Made by a program: the position numbers and the translations under genes. DNA of 6,763 bases from Corallococcus sp. (GTDB taxonomy: Bacteria > Bacillota > Clostridia > Christensenellales > CAG-314), in NCBI GenBank assembly GCA_023663205.1, contig JAMPHX010000071.1, positions 1-6,763 of the forward strand. Direction: 5' to 3'. Every line of letters begins with the position of its first letter. Position 1 is the first letter of the stretch. Shown one piece after another: positions 1-5,242 of this stretch. The notes under the pieces were generated by a model. The model searched no databases and was not told the DNA's origin. It saw only the letters and a program-made list of their open reading frames with translations.

Positions 1-229
1 TCCTCCCCAATAGTTACTTGTATTTTTCCTTTGTCTGCACAAATTGTTGACATATAGGCGATATTTATCGATTGCGCTTTTCCGCATAGTACAATATCTG
101 CTAACAATGCGGATTTCGAGCAAGAGACAATTGCCATCTCGCACCCGAAAATGCGGCGCGTGCGGTCTTTCGTCAAACCTGTTTGACTGCAAAAATACTT
201 TTGCAAGCAATCGTTTTTGCTTCCCAAAT
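1..229 (-). promoter_or_regulatory. 5' leader and Shine-Dalgarno-like site of a gene starting left of the window
   Basis: Read on the minus strand, this stretch follows the T-box terminator and ends at the window edge with GGGGAGGA (complement of 1-8), a strong Shine-Dalgarno-like sequence. The start codon would therefore lie a few bases outside. By T-box logic the gene is isoleucine-related (ileS or a branched-chain amino acid gene), but this is inference. The leader contains two simple hairpins: GCAAAA/TTTTGC (189-204), and CCGCAT/ATGCGG (about 85-115). One minus frame is free of stops from about 264 to the edge, with in-frame ATGs at 137-135 and 53-51. Neither has a good ribosome binding site, so an earlier start is possible but less likely. 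Confidence 0.5.
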
Positions 230-257
230 AAAAAAAGACCGCTGTTTGAAAACAGCG
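230..257 (-). terminator. Rho-independent terminator of the T-box leader
   Basis: An 8-bp perfect stem CGCTGTTT/AAACAGCG (240-257, 2-nt nominal loop) is followed on the minus strand by GTC and seven U residues (236-230). It overlaps one arm of the proposed antiterminator helix, as expected for T-box attenuation. Confidence 0.85.
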
Positions 258-479
258 ACCTCAAATGACCACCACACCATTCAAACAAAATACGTCGGTT
301 TCCCGAGATATTCGGCGCGTATAACGGCACGCTTCCGTACGCGCCTACTGTGTGTTCGGCGCGTCTGCTTGCAAGGTGATGGCTTACGGCAGACAAAGTC
401 GTTTTTTCACCGTACAAACGCTCTCTGTTACCCGTCTTGTCCGCAGTCTTGTCCCTGCTGTAACGCATTTACATTATTT
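230..479 (-). ncRNA. T-box leader RNA, predicted tRNA-Ile (specifier AUC)
   Basis: The RNA controls a downstream gene by sensing uncharged tRNA. On the minus strand, stem I folds convincingly. The basal helix is GCAGGG/CCUUGC (453-458 with 371-376). A specifier loop follows, with the 5' side ACAAGACU (445-452) and the 3' side ending AUC-A (380-377). Next come a helix GCGGACA/UGUCUGC (438-444 with 389-395), the AGAGAG bulge (421-426) and a distal hairpin CGUUU/AAACG (416-420 with 400-404) whose loop carries GGUG. The specifier AUC reads isoleucine. Stem II-like pairings follow (341-345 with 358-362, or the stronger 314-321 with 338-345). The antiterminator A1 helix would be GUUUGAA/UUCAAAC (280-286 with 244-250). 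It excludes the terminator, and UGGU (279-276) sits immediately after it, matching the ACCA end of tRNA-Ile. The usual AGGGUGGNACCGCG string is absent. Confidence 0.82.
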
Positions 480-485
480 TACACT

Positions 486-514
486 ATTTTAACAAATAGT
501 TTACGATTTAGCAA
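486..514 (-). promoter_or_regulatory. Promoter of the T-box leader
   Basis: A minus-strand -35 TTGCTA (514-509) is separated by exactly 17 nt from -10 TAAAAT (491-486), with an A/T-rich upstream stretch that could act as an UP element. The predicted start near 479 leaves about 20 nt before T-box stem I begins. Confidence 0.65.
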
Positions 515-686
515 GCAATTTTTTTACCGTTTATTTGCACAAACAAATTTGCTAAAACCAAACATATATATTGCAAGACGTATTTAGACCGCTTTGCCGC
601 AGAGTGTCCGGTCAAACAGCGGTTGCGGCGTATAGTCTACGCATTGCAAACCGAAAACTCGGTATCTGACAAATTACCCGACAGTG
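515..686. other. Intergenic region with competing GC-rich stems
   Basis: No gene is supported between the DUF896 stop and the T-box promoter. The region holds four complementary segments in alternating order: ACCGCT (588-593) with AGCGGT (618-623), and GCCGCA (596-601) with TGCGGC (624-629). The two 6-bp stems interleave, so they are either mutually exclusive hairpins or a strained pseudoknot. A weak hairpin ACCGA/TCGGT lies near 648-661 on the DUF896 side, without a U tract. I see no clear terminator for DUF896. Confidence 0.4.
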
Positions 687-902
687 TCAATGTTTATCCG
701 ACTTCTTTTGCAGTTTGCGTTTGTTGCCCTTTTCGTCAACGACGTAAGTATTGTCGAGAGTTTGCATAACGCCCAATTTCCACTCCGTAAGATATTCGTT
801 GCGTAATACGCGCTGTTCTTCCCTTTCTTCCGGCGTAAGCCCTTCCTCGGTTTTGCTTTTTCTCGCAAGTTGGTTCAATCGGGTGATTTTTTCCTGTATC
901 AT
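687..902 (-). CDS. DUF896 (YnzC-like) small protein
   Basis: A 71-residue basic, helical protein starting MIQEKITRLNQLARKSKTEE. It matches the DUF896 family: an N-terminal helix-turn-helix hairpin (about residues 1-45, with LNQLARKSK, a GLTPEEREEQ turn and LRNEYL), then a short NTYVVDEKGNKRKL tail. Family members are typically 65-80 aa, so it is full length. I chose the ATG at 902 because GGAAGG (914-909) stands 6 nt upstream; the upstream in-frame start would add an unlikely MCGRCY. The Bacillus subtilis relative ynzC lies in the SOS-induced yneA-yneB-ynzC operon, but here the gene stands alone and no proper LexA box is seen. Biochemical role is unknown; the protein is cytoplasmic, with no signal peptide or TM segment. 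Confidence 0.9.
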   Translation of the reverse strand: MIQEKITRLNQLARKSKTEEGLTPEEREEQRVLRNEYLTEWKLGVMQTLDNTYVVDEKGNKRKLQKKSDKH

Positions 903-920
903 ATAGCACCTTCCGCACAT

Positions 921-950
921 ATTGTAACATCACGTTGCTACTGCCGTCAA
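921..950 (-). promoter_or_regulatory. Extended -10 promoter for the DUF896 gene
   Basis: On the minus strand TTGACG (950-945) is separated by 18 nt from TACAAT (926-921), and the -10 is extended by TGT. The predicted start, about 7 nt downstream, falls near 914, the first base of the GGAAGG ribosome binding site. This gives a very short leader of about 12 nt. Confidence 0.7.
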
Positions 951-991
951 CTTTTAACATACCTGTCGCAGACAAATGTAAGTCGGAAAAC

Positions 992-1019
992 AAAAATACG
1001 GAGGGCAAGCCCTCCGTAT
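992..1019 (-). terminator. Rho-independent terminator of the three-TM protein gene
   Basis: An inverted repeat with arms ATACGGAGGGC and GCCCTCCGTAT (996-1006, 1009-1019) is followed on the minus strand by a U run (996-992). It lies 3 nt after the stop codon of the gene at 1023-1658 and separates it from the DUF896 promoter. Confidence 0.92.
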
Positions 1020-1022
1020 GGT

Positions 1023-1658
1023 TCATTTTGTTTTGTTGTCGGTAACTTTGAGTAATGCGCCGTGCAAAGTATCCAGCACCGTCGCCACGCTGTCGTCGGT
1101 AAATATACCTTCGAGCAGTTGGTTTAGACGTCTGCGTTTTGCTTCCGCCGTATCTTCCGATTGGTATATTGTCTTTGCGTTATCGGCAACAAGTTTTACC
1201 TGCGCCAAAAAGTCCTTCATTGACAGTTTGCCGTCGGCAAGTTGCTGTCTTACGGAACAAAAATATACCATTTGAGTATAGCAGCAACCGAACACTTCGT
1301 CTTTGAGCAGCGAATCCAACCTTTGACCCCCTATCGCCGATACGCAGCGAAATATTACGGTTGACATCGCGCCTATCGCCATTGCATCGACGGCTACGTT
1401 GTACACTTCGTACCACGTCCATTGTACAGGCTTATTGATAAACAGCGCGTCTACCGCCGCAAATACCAACCCGAAAACAAACGGCAGTATCACCGCGACG
1501 TTAAACTTTTTGAATACCTCTACCTTCACCTTGTTTACGGCAATTTTTTTGATTAGTTGCGTAAGCAAACACGCCGAAACCGCATACAAAACAAAACAGA
1601 TGTTTTTACCGTCGCCAAGCAAAGTCAGTACCGATTGAATAAAAGTTTCCCATTCCAT
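1023..1658 (-). CDS. Hypothetical membrane protein, three predicted TM helices
   Basis: A 211-residue protein I do not recognise. The N-terminal half has three hydrophobic segments: residues about 20-38 (NICFVLYAVSACLLTQLI), 52-74 (FNVAVILPFVFGLVFAAVDALF) and 83-108 (ending VIFRCVSAIGG). The C-terminal hundred residues are soluble and mostly helical, with a KRRR cluster near 174-177 (AEAKRRRLNQLLEGIF). This suggests a small inner-membrane protein with a cytoplasmic helical tail. No catalytic motif or signal-peptidase site is visible. The start is ATG 1658, supported by GGGAGG (1672-1667) 8 nt upstream. It is a single-gene unit with its own promoter and a strong terminator, so context says little about function. 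It is a real gene given the ribosome binding site, terminator and coherent hydrophobicity; identity unknown. Confidence 0.85.
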   Translation of the reverse strand: MEWETFIQSVLTLLGDGKNICFVLYAVSACLLTQLIKKIAVNKVKVEVFKKFNVAVILPFVFGLVFAAVDALFINKPVQWTWYEVYNVAVDAMAIGAMSTVIFRCVSAIGGQRLDSLLKDEVFGCCYTQMVYFCSVRQQLADGKLSMKDFLAQVKLVADNAKTIYQSEDTAEAKRRRLNQLLEGIFTDDSVATVLDTLHGALLKVTDNKTK

Positions 1659-1696
1659 TCTTCTTTCCTCCCGTTATTATTTGCCTCCGACCCCGT

Positions 1697-1735
1697 AAAA
1701 AGCAATTGTACCGAGCAAATACGCTCGGCACAATT
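1697..1735 (-). promoter_or_regulatory. Terminator-like hairpin in the leader of the three-TM gene
   Basis: Arms AATTGT-a-CCGAGC (1704-1716) and GCTCGG-c-ACAATT (1723-1735) form a 12-bp stem with one mismatch and a 6-nt loop. On the minus strand it is followed by GC and five U residues (1701-1697). It lies at the predicted transcription start and upstream of the ribosome binding site at 1672-1667. It could be an attenuator, a terminator for read-through from the rsmI operon, or a 5' stabilising stem-loop. Confidence 0.6.
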
Positions 1736-1737
1736 AC

Positions 1738-1775
1738 ATTATATCACTATTTATATTGTTTTCGACAGTCGACTG
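1738..1775 (-). promoter_or_regulatory. Extended -10 promoter with a palindrome at the -35 position
   Basis: On the minus strand TGATATAAT (1746-1738) is a consensus extended -10 box. The -35 region has no good TTGACA match but contains the perfect 10-bp palindrome CAGTCGACTG (1775-1766), placed where an activator or repressor could bind. It drives the three-TM gene at 1023-1658. Confidence 0.6.
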
Positions 1776-2006
1776 ACAAAATAAACTTTGCATACAAACG
1801 CTAATTTCAATTATCCTAAATCCGAAACTACGCAAAAAGTTTATTGGATATTTATATTTCAAACCGCGTCGGATACGAAGGTTGAATTATACGTTTTTCT
1901 ATTTCTGTTATAAACCGTGCGGTTCACAGAATAAAAAACCATTTACGGCATACTTCATATGCCGCGCGGCAAATAATACGCTGCCGCAAACTTCTTAAAA
2001 TACGCT
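1747..2006. other. Intergenic region between the rsmI operon and the three-TM gene
   Basis: No open reading frame is supported. The right part holds the rsmI 3' hairpins, listed separately. A further stem with arms TTCTGT, AACCG and their complements (1903-1931) adjoins the U tract. The stretch 1780-1900 is A/T-rich and I see no coherent structure in it. Confidence 0.5.
1933..1987 (-). terminator. Probable terminator of the rsmI operon (tandem hairpins)
   Basis: Going leftward after the rsmI stop, a GCGGCA/TGCCGC stem (1966-1987) is followed by a 7-bp stem CGGCATA/TATGCCG (1946-1964), and then a run of six U (1938-1933). The U run begins 7 nt after the second stem, so the terminator is not textbook in spacing. 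It is the only candidate downstream of the operon before the next promoter. Confidence 0.6.
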
Positions 2007-2807
2007 TTATATTTCCAAATCCGCGACATACCTGTATATTTCGTTTTTGGGTACGTTTCTGTCCTTTGCTACGCGTTTGATTGCGCTTTGCTTATCCATG
2101 CCGTCATCCAAGTAGAACCGCAAATGCCGCTCGATTGACAAATTGCACAGCGCGTTTTGTTCGGCTGGCTTTCTGTCTACGACAAGTACAAATTCCCCTT
2201 TGTCCTCCTCTACCGCGTCGGACAGTTTGCAAAATACGACCTTCTCGTGCAATTTGCTTATTTCCTTTACAACGCAGACGTCGCGCTCCCCGAGAAGCGC
2301 ATACAAATACGCCATATCCTTTGCAACGTCATGCACCGCGCTGTAAAATATAAGCACGCCGTCGGTGTTGACTTCCGAAAGCAAACGCTCGCGCTCTTTG
2401 TTCTTTGGGGGAAGAAATCCTATGTAAGTAAAGGGCGGTTTGTATCCCGAAAGCACCAATGCGTCCACAAACGCGCTCGCGCCCGATATAACCGTGTACG
2501 GCAAATTGTTTTGTTTGAGCGCATTGACAAGAATATTGCCGGGGTCGTTAATGCAAGGCATACCCGCATCGCTTATTACAGCGACGTTTTTGCCCTCTTT
2601 GGCAAAAGACAGGACAAAATCCAAACTGCTCTTTTCGTTGAACTTGTGATAGGAATATGTGGGCTTTTTGATACCGTATGCAGACAGCAGCGTCTGCGAA
2701 TGACGCGTGTCCTCGCAAAAAATCACGTCGGCGGAAGAAAGCGTTTCCACCGCGCGATAGGTGATTTCTTTGAGATTTCCTATCGGGGTTGCGACAAAAT
2801 ATACCAT
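2007..2807 (-). CDS. rsmI: 16S rRNA (cytidine(1402)-2'-O)-methyltransferase RsmI
   Basis: RsmI uses S-adenosylmethionine to 2'-O-methylate C1402 in the decoding centre of 16S rRNA, in the cytoplasm. This 266-aa protein is of normal length. Visible motifs are ATPIGNL (6-12), CEDTRHS (31-37), SDAGMPCINDPG (79-90, the SAM-binding loop, slightly diverged from the common SDAGTPGISDPG), SGASAFVDAL (108-117) and GFLPP (130-134). These form the tetrapyrrole-methylase fold. The C-terminal segment 228-260 (HLRFYLDDGMDKQSAIKRVAKD) is the small helical domain seen in many Firmicutes RsmI proteins. The ATG at 2807 is preceded by GAGGA, which overlaps the stop of the DUF1893 gene. With only 12 nt between the two genes, it is the last gene of a three-gene operon. 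Confidence 0.96.
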   Translation of the reverse strand: MVYFVATPIGNLKEITYRAVETLSSADVIFCEDTRHSQTLLSAYGIKKPTYSYHKFNEKSSLDFVLSFAKEGKNVAVISDAGMPCINDPGNILVNALKQNNLPYTVISGASAFVDALVLSGYKPPFTYIGFLPPKNKERERLLSEVNTDGVLIFYSAVHDVAKDMAYLYALLGERDVCVVKEISKLHEKVVFCKLSDAVEEDKGEFVLVVDRKPAEQNALCNLSIERHLRFYLDDGMDKQSAIKRVAKDRNVPKNEIYRYVADLEI

Positions 2808-2819
2808 TTGACTATTTCC

Positions 2820-3266
2820 TCAACTGCTTTTACGTATCTCGTTCGGGTAAATGCCCAGACGTCCGGCGGTTTGGCGTATTGCCGATACCATACCGTCCAA
2901 ATCGCTTATATTCATAGAGGCAAGTTCCATGGGACACAACCCGTCGCCTTTGCGGTTTACAATTGATTGTACGGTTGTTCCGCAGACGTACCCGATACCG
3001 TTTGCTTGCAGCAATTTTGCGGCGGATACGCTTATGACATCCGCATAGATGCCGCGGACATTCAATTTGACGTACAACGCCGCCGCCGCTTTGCCGACTA
3101 CCTTGTCTGCGGCAAAAAAATCCGAAAAATCTTGTCCGCCGTCCAAAAAGCGCAAAAGAGGCACTACGCCTCTTTCCTTGCTGACTAACGCGCAATTTTC
3201 CGATACAAGCGCACAAGTATTGCCCTCTGCCAAAAGCAACTTGGCTTTTGCAAGACTGCTATTCAC
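2820..3266 (-). CDS. DUF1893 domain protein (TM1506-like)
   Basis: A 148-residue cytoplasmic protein of the DUF1893 family. Recognisable blocks are SKERGVVPLLRFLDGG (29-44), AADKVVGKAAAALYVKL (52-68), YADVISVSAAKLL (74-86) and NRKGDGLCPMELA (104-116). As I recall, the Thermotoga member TM1506 has a cytidine-deaminase-like fold; the usual zinc HAE/PCxxC ligands are not evident here, and only one cysteine sits in the CPME block. Catalytic role is unknown. I chose GTG at 3266, giving MNSSLAKAKLLL and an 8-nt overlap (GTGAATAG) with the upstream gene, typical of translational coupling. The longer GTG at 3281 would add five residues and has no ribosome binding site. Its place between an ECF S component and rsmI suggests co-transcription rather than a known shared pathway. 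Confidence 0.9.
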   Translation of the reverse strand: MNSSLAKAKLLLAEGNTCALVSENCALVSKERGVVPLLRFLDGGQDFSDFFAADKVVGKAAAALYVKLNVRGIYADVISVSAAKLLQANGIGYVCGTTVQSIVNRKGDGLCPMELASMNISDLDGMVSAIRQTAGRLGIYPNEIRKSS

Positions 3267-3816
3267 GGCTGCCTGCCGCACGAACGCGGAACATTACAAG
3301 CGGAATAATTATCCATTGCAGCGCAATACCCAAAATTCCGGCAGATAAACTTGTCCAAATTGTGCTTACATTTACGGCAGAGCCGAAGGCATACACGCCG
3401 ATTATTACGGCAAGAGCGCGTACTGCCCTGCCGGCAAATTGAGATATAACAAGCGAAACAAAACAATTAAGTTTTGTTTTGGCAAGCAATCCCGACGTCA
3501 ATCCGTAAATGCCCAGTTCCGCTACCATAAATGGCAGCATTGCCGCTCGCGGCATACCCGTCAAAGCAAAACTCAAAACGGGGCTGATAAGTCCCGAAGC
3601 AAGACCTGCCCAAGGTCCGGCAAGCATACCTACCAAAAAGATTGAAAGGTGCATCGGCAACAATGTTTCGCCAAGCGACGTTCCCAGTCCGCTTACCGAG
3701 CCTATAAGGTGAACCAATTGCGGAATGATTACCGCCGATACCACCGCTATTGCAGCGGCAACGGTCTGCGCCTTCCAAGTTTTGAATACCAATGTTTGCG
3801 ATGAATCTTTTACCAT
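3259..3816 (-). CDS. ECF transporter S component (substrate-binding membrane protein)
   Basis: A 185-residue very hydrophobic protein with about six membrane segments (roughly residues 17-38, 53-67, 69-87, 91-112, 118-146, 152-176). The features of the ECF-type S component family are LPMHLSIFLVGMLAGPWAGL (53-72), followed by SGLISPVLSFALTGMP and a conserved helix ending AELGIYGLTSGLL. S components bind a vitamin or similar micronutrient and partner with shared EcfT and the EcfA ATPases, which are not in this window, so this would be a group II type. Substrate cannot be told from sequence. ATG 3816 has a GGAG site only about 4 nt away, somewhat close. It is the first gene of the operon with the DUF1893 gene and rsmI. 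Confidence 0.88.
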   Translation of the reverse strand: MVKDSSQTLVFKTWKAQTVAAAIAVVSAVIIPQLVHLIGSVSGLGTSLGETLLPMHLSIFLVGMLAGPWAGLASGLISPVLSFALTGMPRAAMLPFMVAELGIYGLTSGLLAKTKLNCFVSLVISQFAGRAVRALAVIIGVYAFGSAVNVSTIWTSLSAGILGIALQWIIIPLVMFRVRAAGSRE

Positions 3817-3873
3817 ACTTCTCCGTAACCGCGTCTATAAAATTTTGCAAAACCGTCAATAGAACCGCGGATT

Positions 3874-3898
3874 ATCTTTGCATATATTAGGCAAAGAT
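3874..3898 (-). promoter_or_regulatory. Inverted repeat at the start of the ECF-DUF1893-rsmI transcript
   Basis: A perfect 8-bp inverted repeat ATCTTTGC-N9-GCAAAGAT lies just downstream of the predicted transcription start (about 3901) and 58 nt before the ECF start codon. It could be a repressor operator placed to block elongation, or a 5' stem-loop in the mRNA. There is no U tract, so it is not a terminator. Confidence 0.55.
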
Positions 3899-3907
3899 TA
3901 CTGTATA

Positions 3908-3936
3908 TTTGTACCACGACCGTGCCGATTTGTCAA
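3908..3936 (-). promoter_or_regulatory. Promoter of the ECF-DUF1893-rsmI operon
   Basis: On the minus strand a perfect TTGACA -35 (3936-3931) is separated by 17 nt from TACAAA (3913-3908). It is divergent from the dinB promoter, with about 40 bp between the two -35 boxes. Confidence 0.65.
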
Positions 3937-3976
3937 TCAAATGCCCCGTTCATCGTCAAAAGCGCAGAAAAAACGC

Positions 3977-4005
3977 TTGACTCGGCTGAACAAATGTTCT
4001 ACAAT
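3977..4005 (+). promoter_or_regulatory. dinB promoter
   Basis: TTGACT (3977-3982), a 17-nt spacer and TACAAT (4000-4005) form a near-consensus vegetative promoter. The predicted start, near 4012, falls on the TAAGGTG ribosome binding site, so the 5' leader is only about a dozen nucleotides. Confidence 0.8.
3988..3999 (+). promoter_or_regulatory. LexA (SOS) box in the dinB promoter
   Basis: GAAC-AAAT-GTTC is a perfect 12-bp match to the core of the Gram-positive LexA/DinR operator (GAAC-N4-GTTC). It fills the promoter spacer right up to the -10 box, so bound LexA would block RNA polymerase. I found this exact core only once in the window. Confidence 0.85.
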
Positions 4006-4024
4006 GTTTGTAAGGTGCTTGTTT

Positions 4025-5242
4025 ATGGATATTTTGCATTGCGATTTAAATAACTTTTACGCTTCGGTGGAATGTGCCGAAAATCCGCAGATACGCGACA
4101 AATATATTGCGGTTTCGGGCAATCCGAACGCGCGGCACGGCATAATTTTGGCAAAAAATACCGCCGCCAAGCAAATGGGCGTCAAGACGGGAGAAGCAAT
4201 ATGGGAAGCCAAGCAAAAGTGTCCCCAACTTGTATGTCTGCCGCCGCACTACGAACTGTACGTTGATTACTCCAAGAAGGTTCGCGCTATATACGAGCGC
4301 TACACCGATTGCGTCGAAAGTTTCGGGTTGGACGAATGTTGGTTGGATGTTACCCACAGCAAAATTTTCGGCACGCCGTTTGAAATTGCGGAAAAACTGC
4401 GTCAAACGGTAAAAGACGAACTCGGTCTTACGATTTCGGTAGGAGTTTCGTTTACCAAAACTTTTGCCAAACTGGGCAGCGATATGAAAAAGCCCGACGC
4501 CACCACAGTAATTTCCAAAGAAAACTACAAGCAAAAAGTGTGGAATCTGGATGTAGGCGAAATGCTTTACATCGGAGCAAAAAGCAAAGAAAAACTCAAT
4601 TCGATGGGAATACGCACGCTCGGAGAACTTGCCAATGCAAGCCCTGCCGCGCTCAAAAGCGTATTTGGCATAAACGGCGAAAAAATACGCCTTGCCGCAC
4701 GCGGAGAGGACGAAGAACCCGTCAAACACATTAGCGAAGAACGCATAATCAAAAGCGTCGGACACGGCACCACCACTTTGCGCGATATGGGAACATTGCA
4801 GGATATAGACAAGGTTGTCGTATTCCTTTCGGAGATGGTTGCCACGCGCCTTAGAAGGTACGGTATGTGTGCTTCGACGGTACACGTGGATATGCGTTAC
4901 AACGACCTTTCGCACGTCACTCGGCAGACAACCGTTGCGCCCACTTACGTCGCCGACAAAATTTCCGATGCGGCAATGCGTCTTGTAAAACGCGAGTGGA
5001 ACGGCAAACCTTTACGCACGGTAACGGTAAACACTGCAAACCTATCGCCGGTATCGGACAAAGTGCAAGCGAGTATATTTGATACTCAAAACGAAAAAAA
5101 GCAAAACATCGAATTTGCTTTGGACCAAATACGCAAAAAATTCGGATTCTTTGCAATAAAAAAGGCAAGCATATTAGGCAACGACCTTATTTGCGACAAA
5201 TTTTGCGGAGAAGAAGATTTGCTGCCCTTCCAACGCAAATGA
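4025..5242 (+). CDS. dinB: Y-family DNA polymerase IV (translesion synthesis)
   Basis: An error-prone polymerase that inserts nucleotides opposite damaged template bases. It is 405 aa, normal for DinB. The palm starts MDILHCDLNNFYASVE, with metal ligand Asp7 and Tyr12 at the steric-gate position. The second catalytic block is SFGLDECWLDVT (99-110), with Asp103 and Glu104. SVGVSFTKTFAKLGSDMKKP (138-157) is the conserved palm/thumb segment. An HhH-like thumb follows (about 179-225, with IRTLGELANASPAAL), and the little-finger domain spans about 240-345. QASIF (348-352) fits a beta-clamp binding motif. I chose ATG 4025 (AAGGTG 8-13 nt upstream; family alignment). Earlier in-frame starts lie at or upstream of the promoter. 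Expression is predicted to be SOS-controlled by the LexA box. It is divergent from the ECF operon and convergent with recX. Confidence 0.97.
   Translation: MDILHCDLNNFYASVECAENPQIRDKYIAVSGNPNARHGIILAKNTAAKQMGVKTGEAIWEAKQKCPQLVCLPPHYELYVDYSKKVRAIYERYTDCVESFGLDECWLDVTHSKIFGTPFEIAEKLRQTVKDELGLTISVGVSFTKTFAKLGSDMKKPDATTVISKENYKQKVWNLDVGEMLYIGAKSKEKLNSMGIRTLGELANASPAALKSVFGINGEKIRLAARGEDEEPVKHISEERIIKSVGHGTTTLRDMGTLQDIDKVVVFLSEMVATRLRRYGMCASTVHVDMRYNDLSHVTRQTTVAPTYVADKISDAAMRLVKREWNGKPLRTVTVNTANLSPVSDKVQASIFDTQNEKKQNIEFALDQIRKKFGFFAIKKASILGNDLICDKFCGEEDLLPFQRK

Noticed and set aside
47..67. TTGACA with a nearby TATTTAT as a plus-strand promoter
   Set aside because: The spacing is about 9 nt, far too short, and no plus-strand gene follows.
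183..587. 134-codon plus-strand open frame across the left region
   Set aside because: It is antisense to the T-box leader, terminator and promoter. Its composition is unlike a protein and it has no ribosome binding site.
921..950. CAAC-GTGAT-GTTA near-palindrome in the DUF896 promoter as a LexA box
   Set aside because: The spacer between half sites is 5 rather than 4 and the outer bases do not match, so it is not a credible SOS box despite ynzC being SOS-controlled in Bacillus.
2157..2966. 269-codon plus-strand open frame opposite rsmI
   Set aside because: It is a shadow of the rsmI coding strand. It runs antisense across two well-supported genes and has no recognisable domain.
3467..3859. 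Minus-strand frame starting MTVLQNFIDAVTEKYGKRFI, overlapping the ECF gene
   Set aside because: The first 20 residues look protein-like, but the rest is Cys/Arg/Gly-rich out-of-frame sequence. The ECF frame has clear TM segments and family motifs, and this start is TTG without a ribosome binding site.
3878..4024. 49-residue N-terminal extension of DinB
   Set aside because: The extension reads across the dinB promoter and LexA box, begins at a TTG, and has no DinB family counterpart.
4046..4915. 289-codon minus-strand open frame opposite dinB
   Set aside because: It is an antisense shadow of dinB codon usage, rich in F/Y/R and lacking family features or a ribosome binding site.
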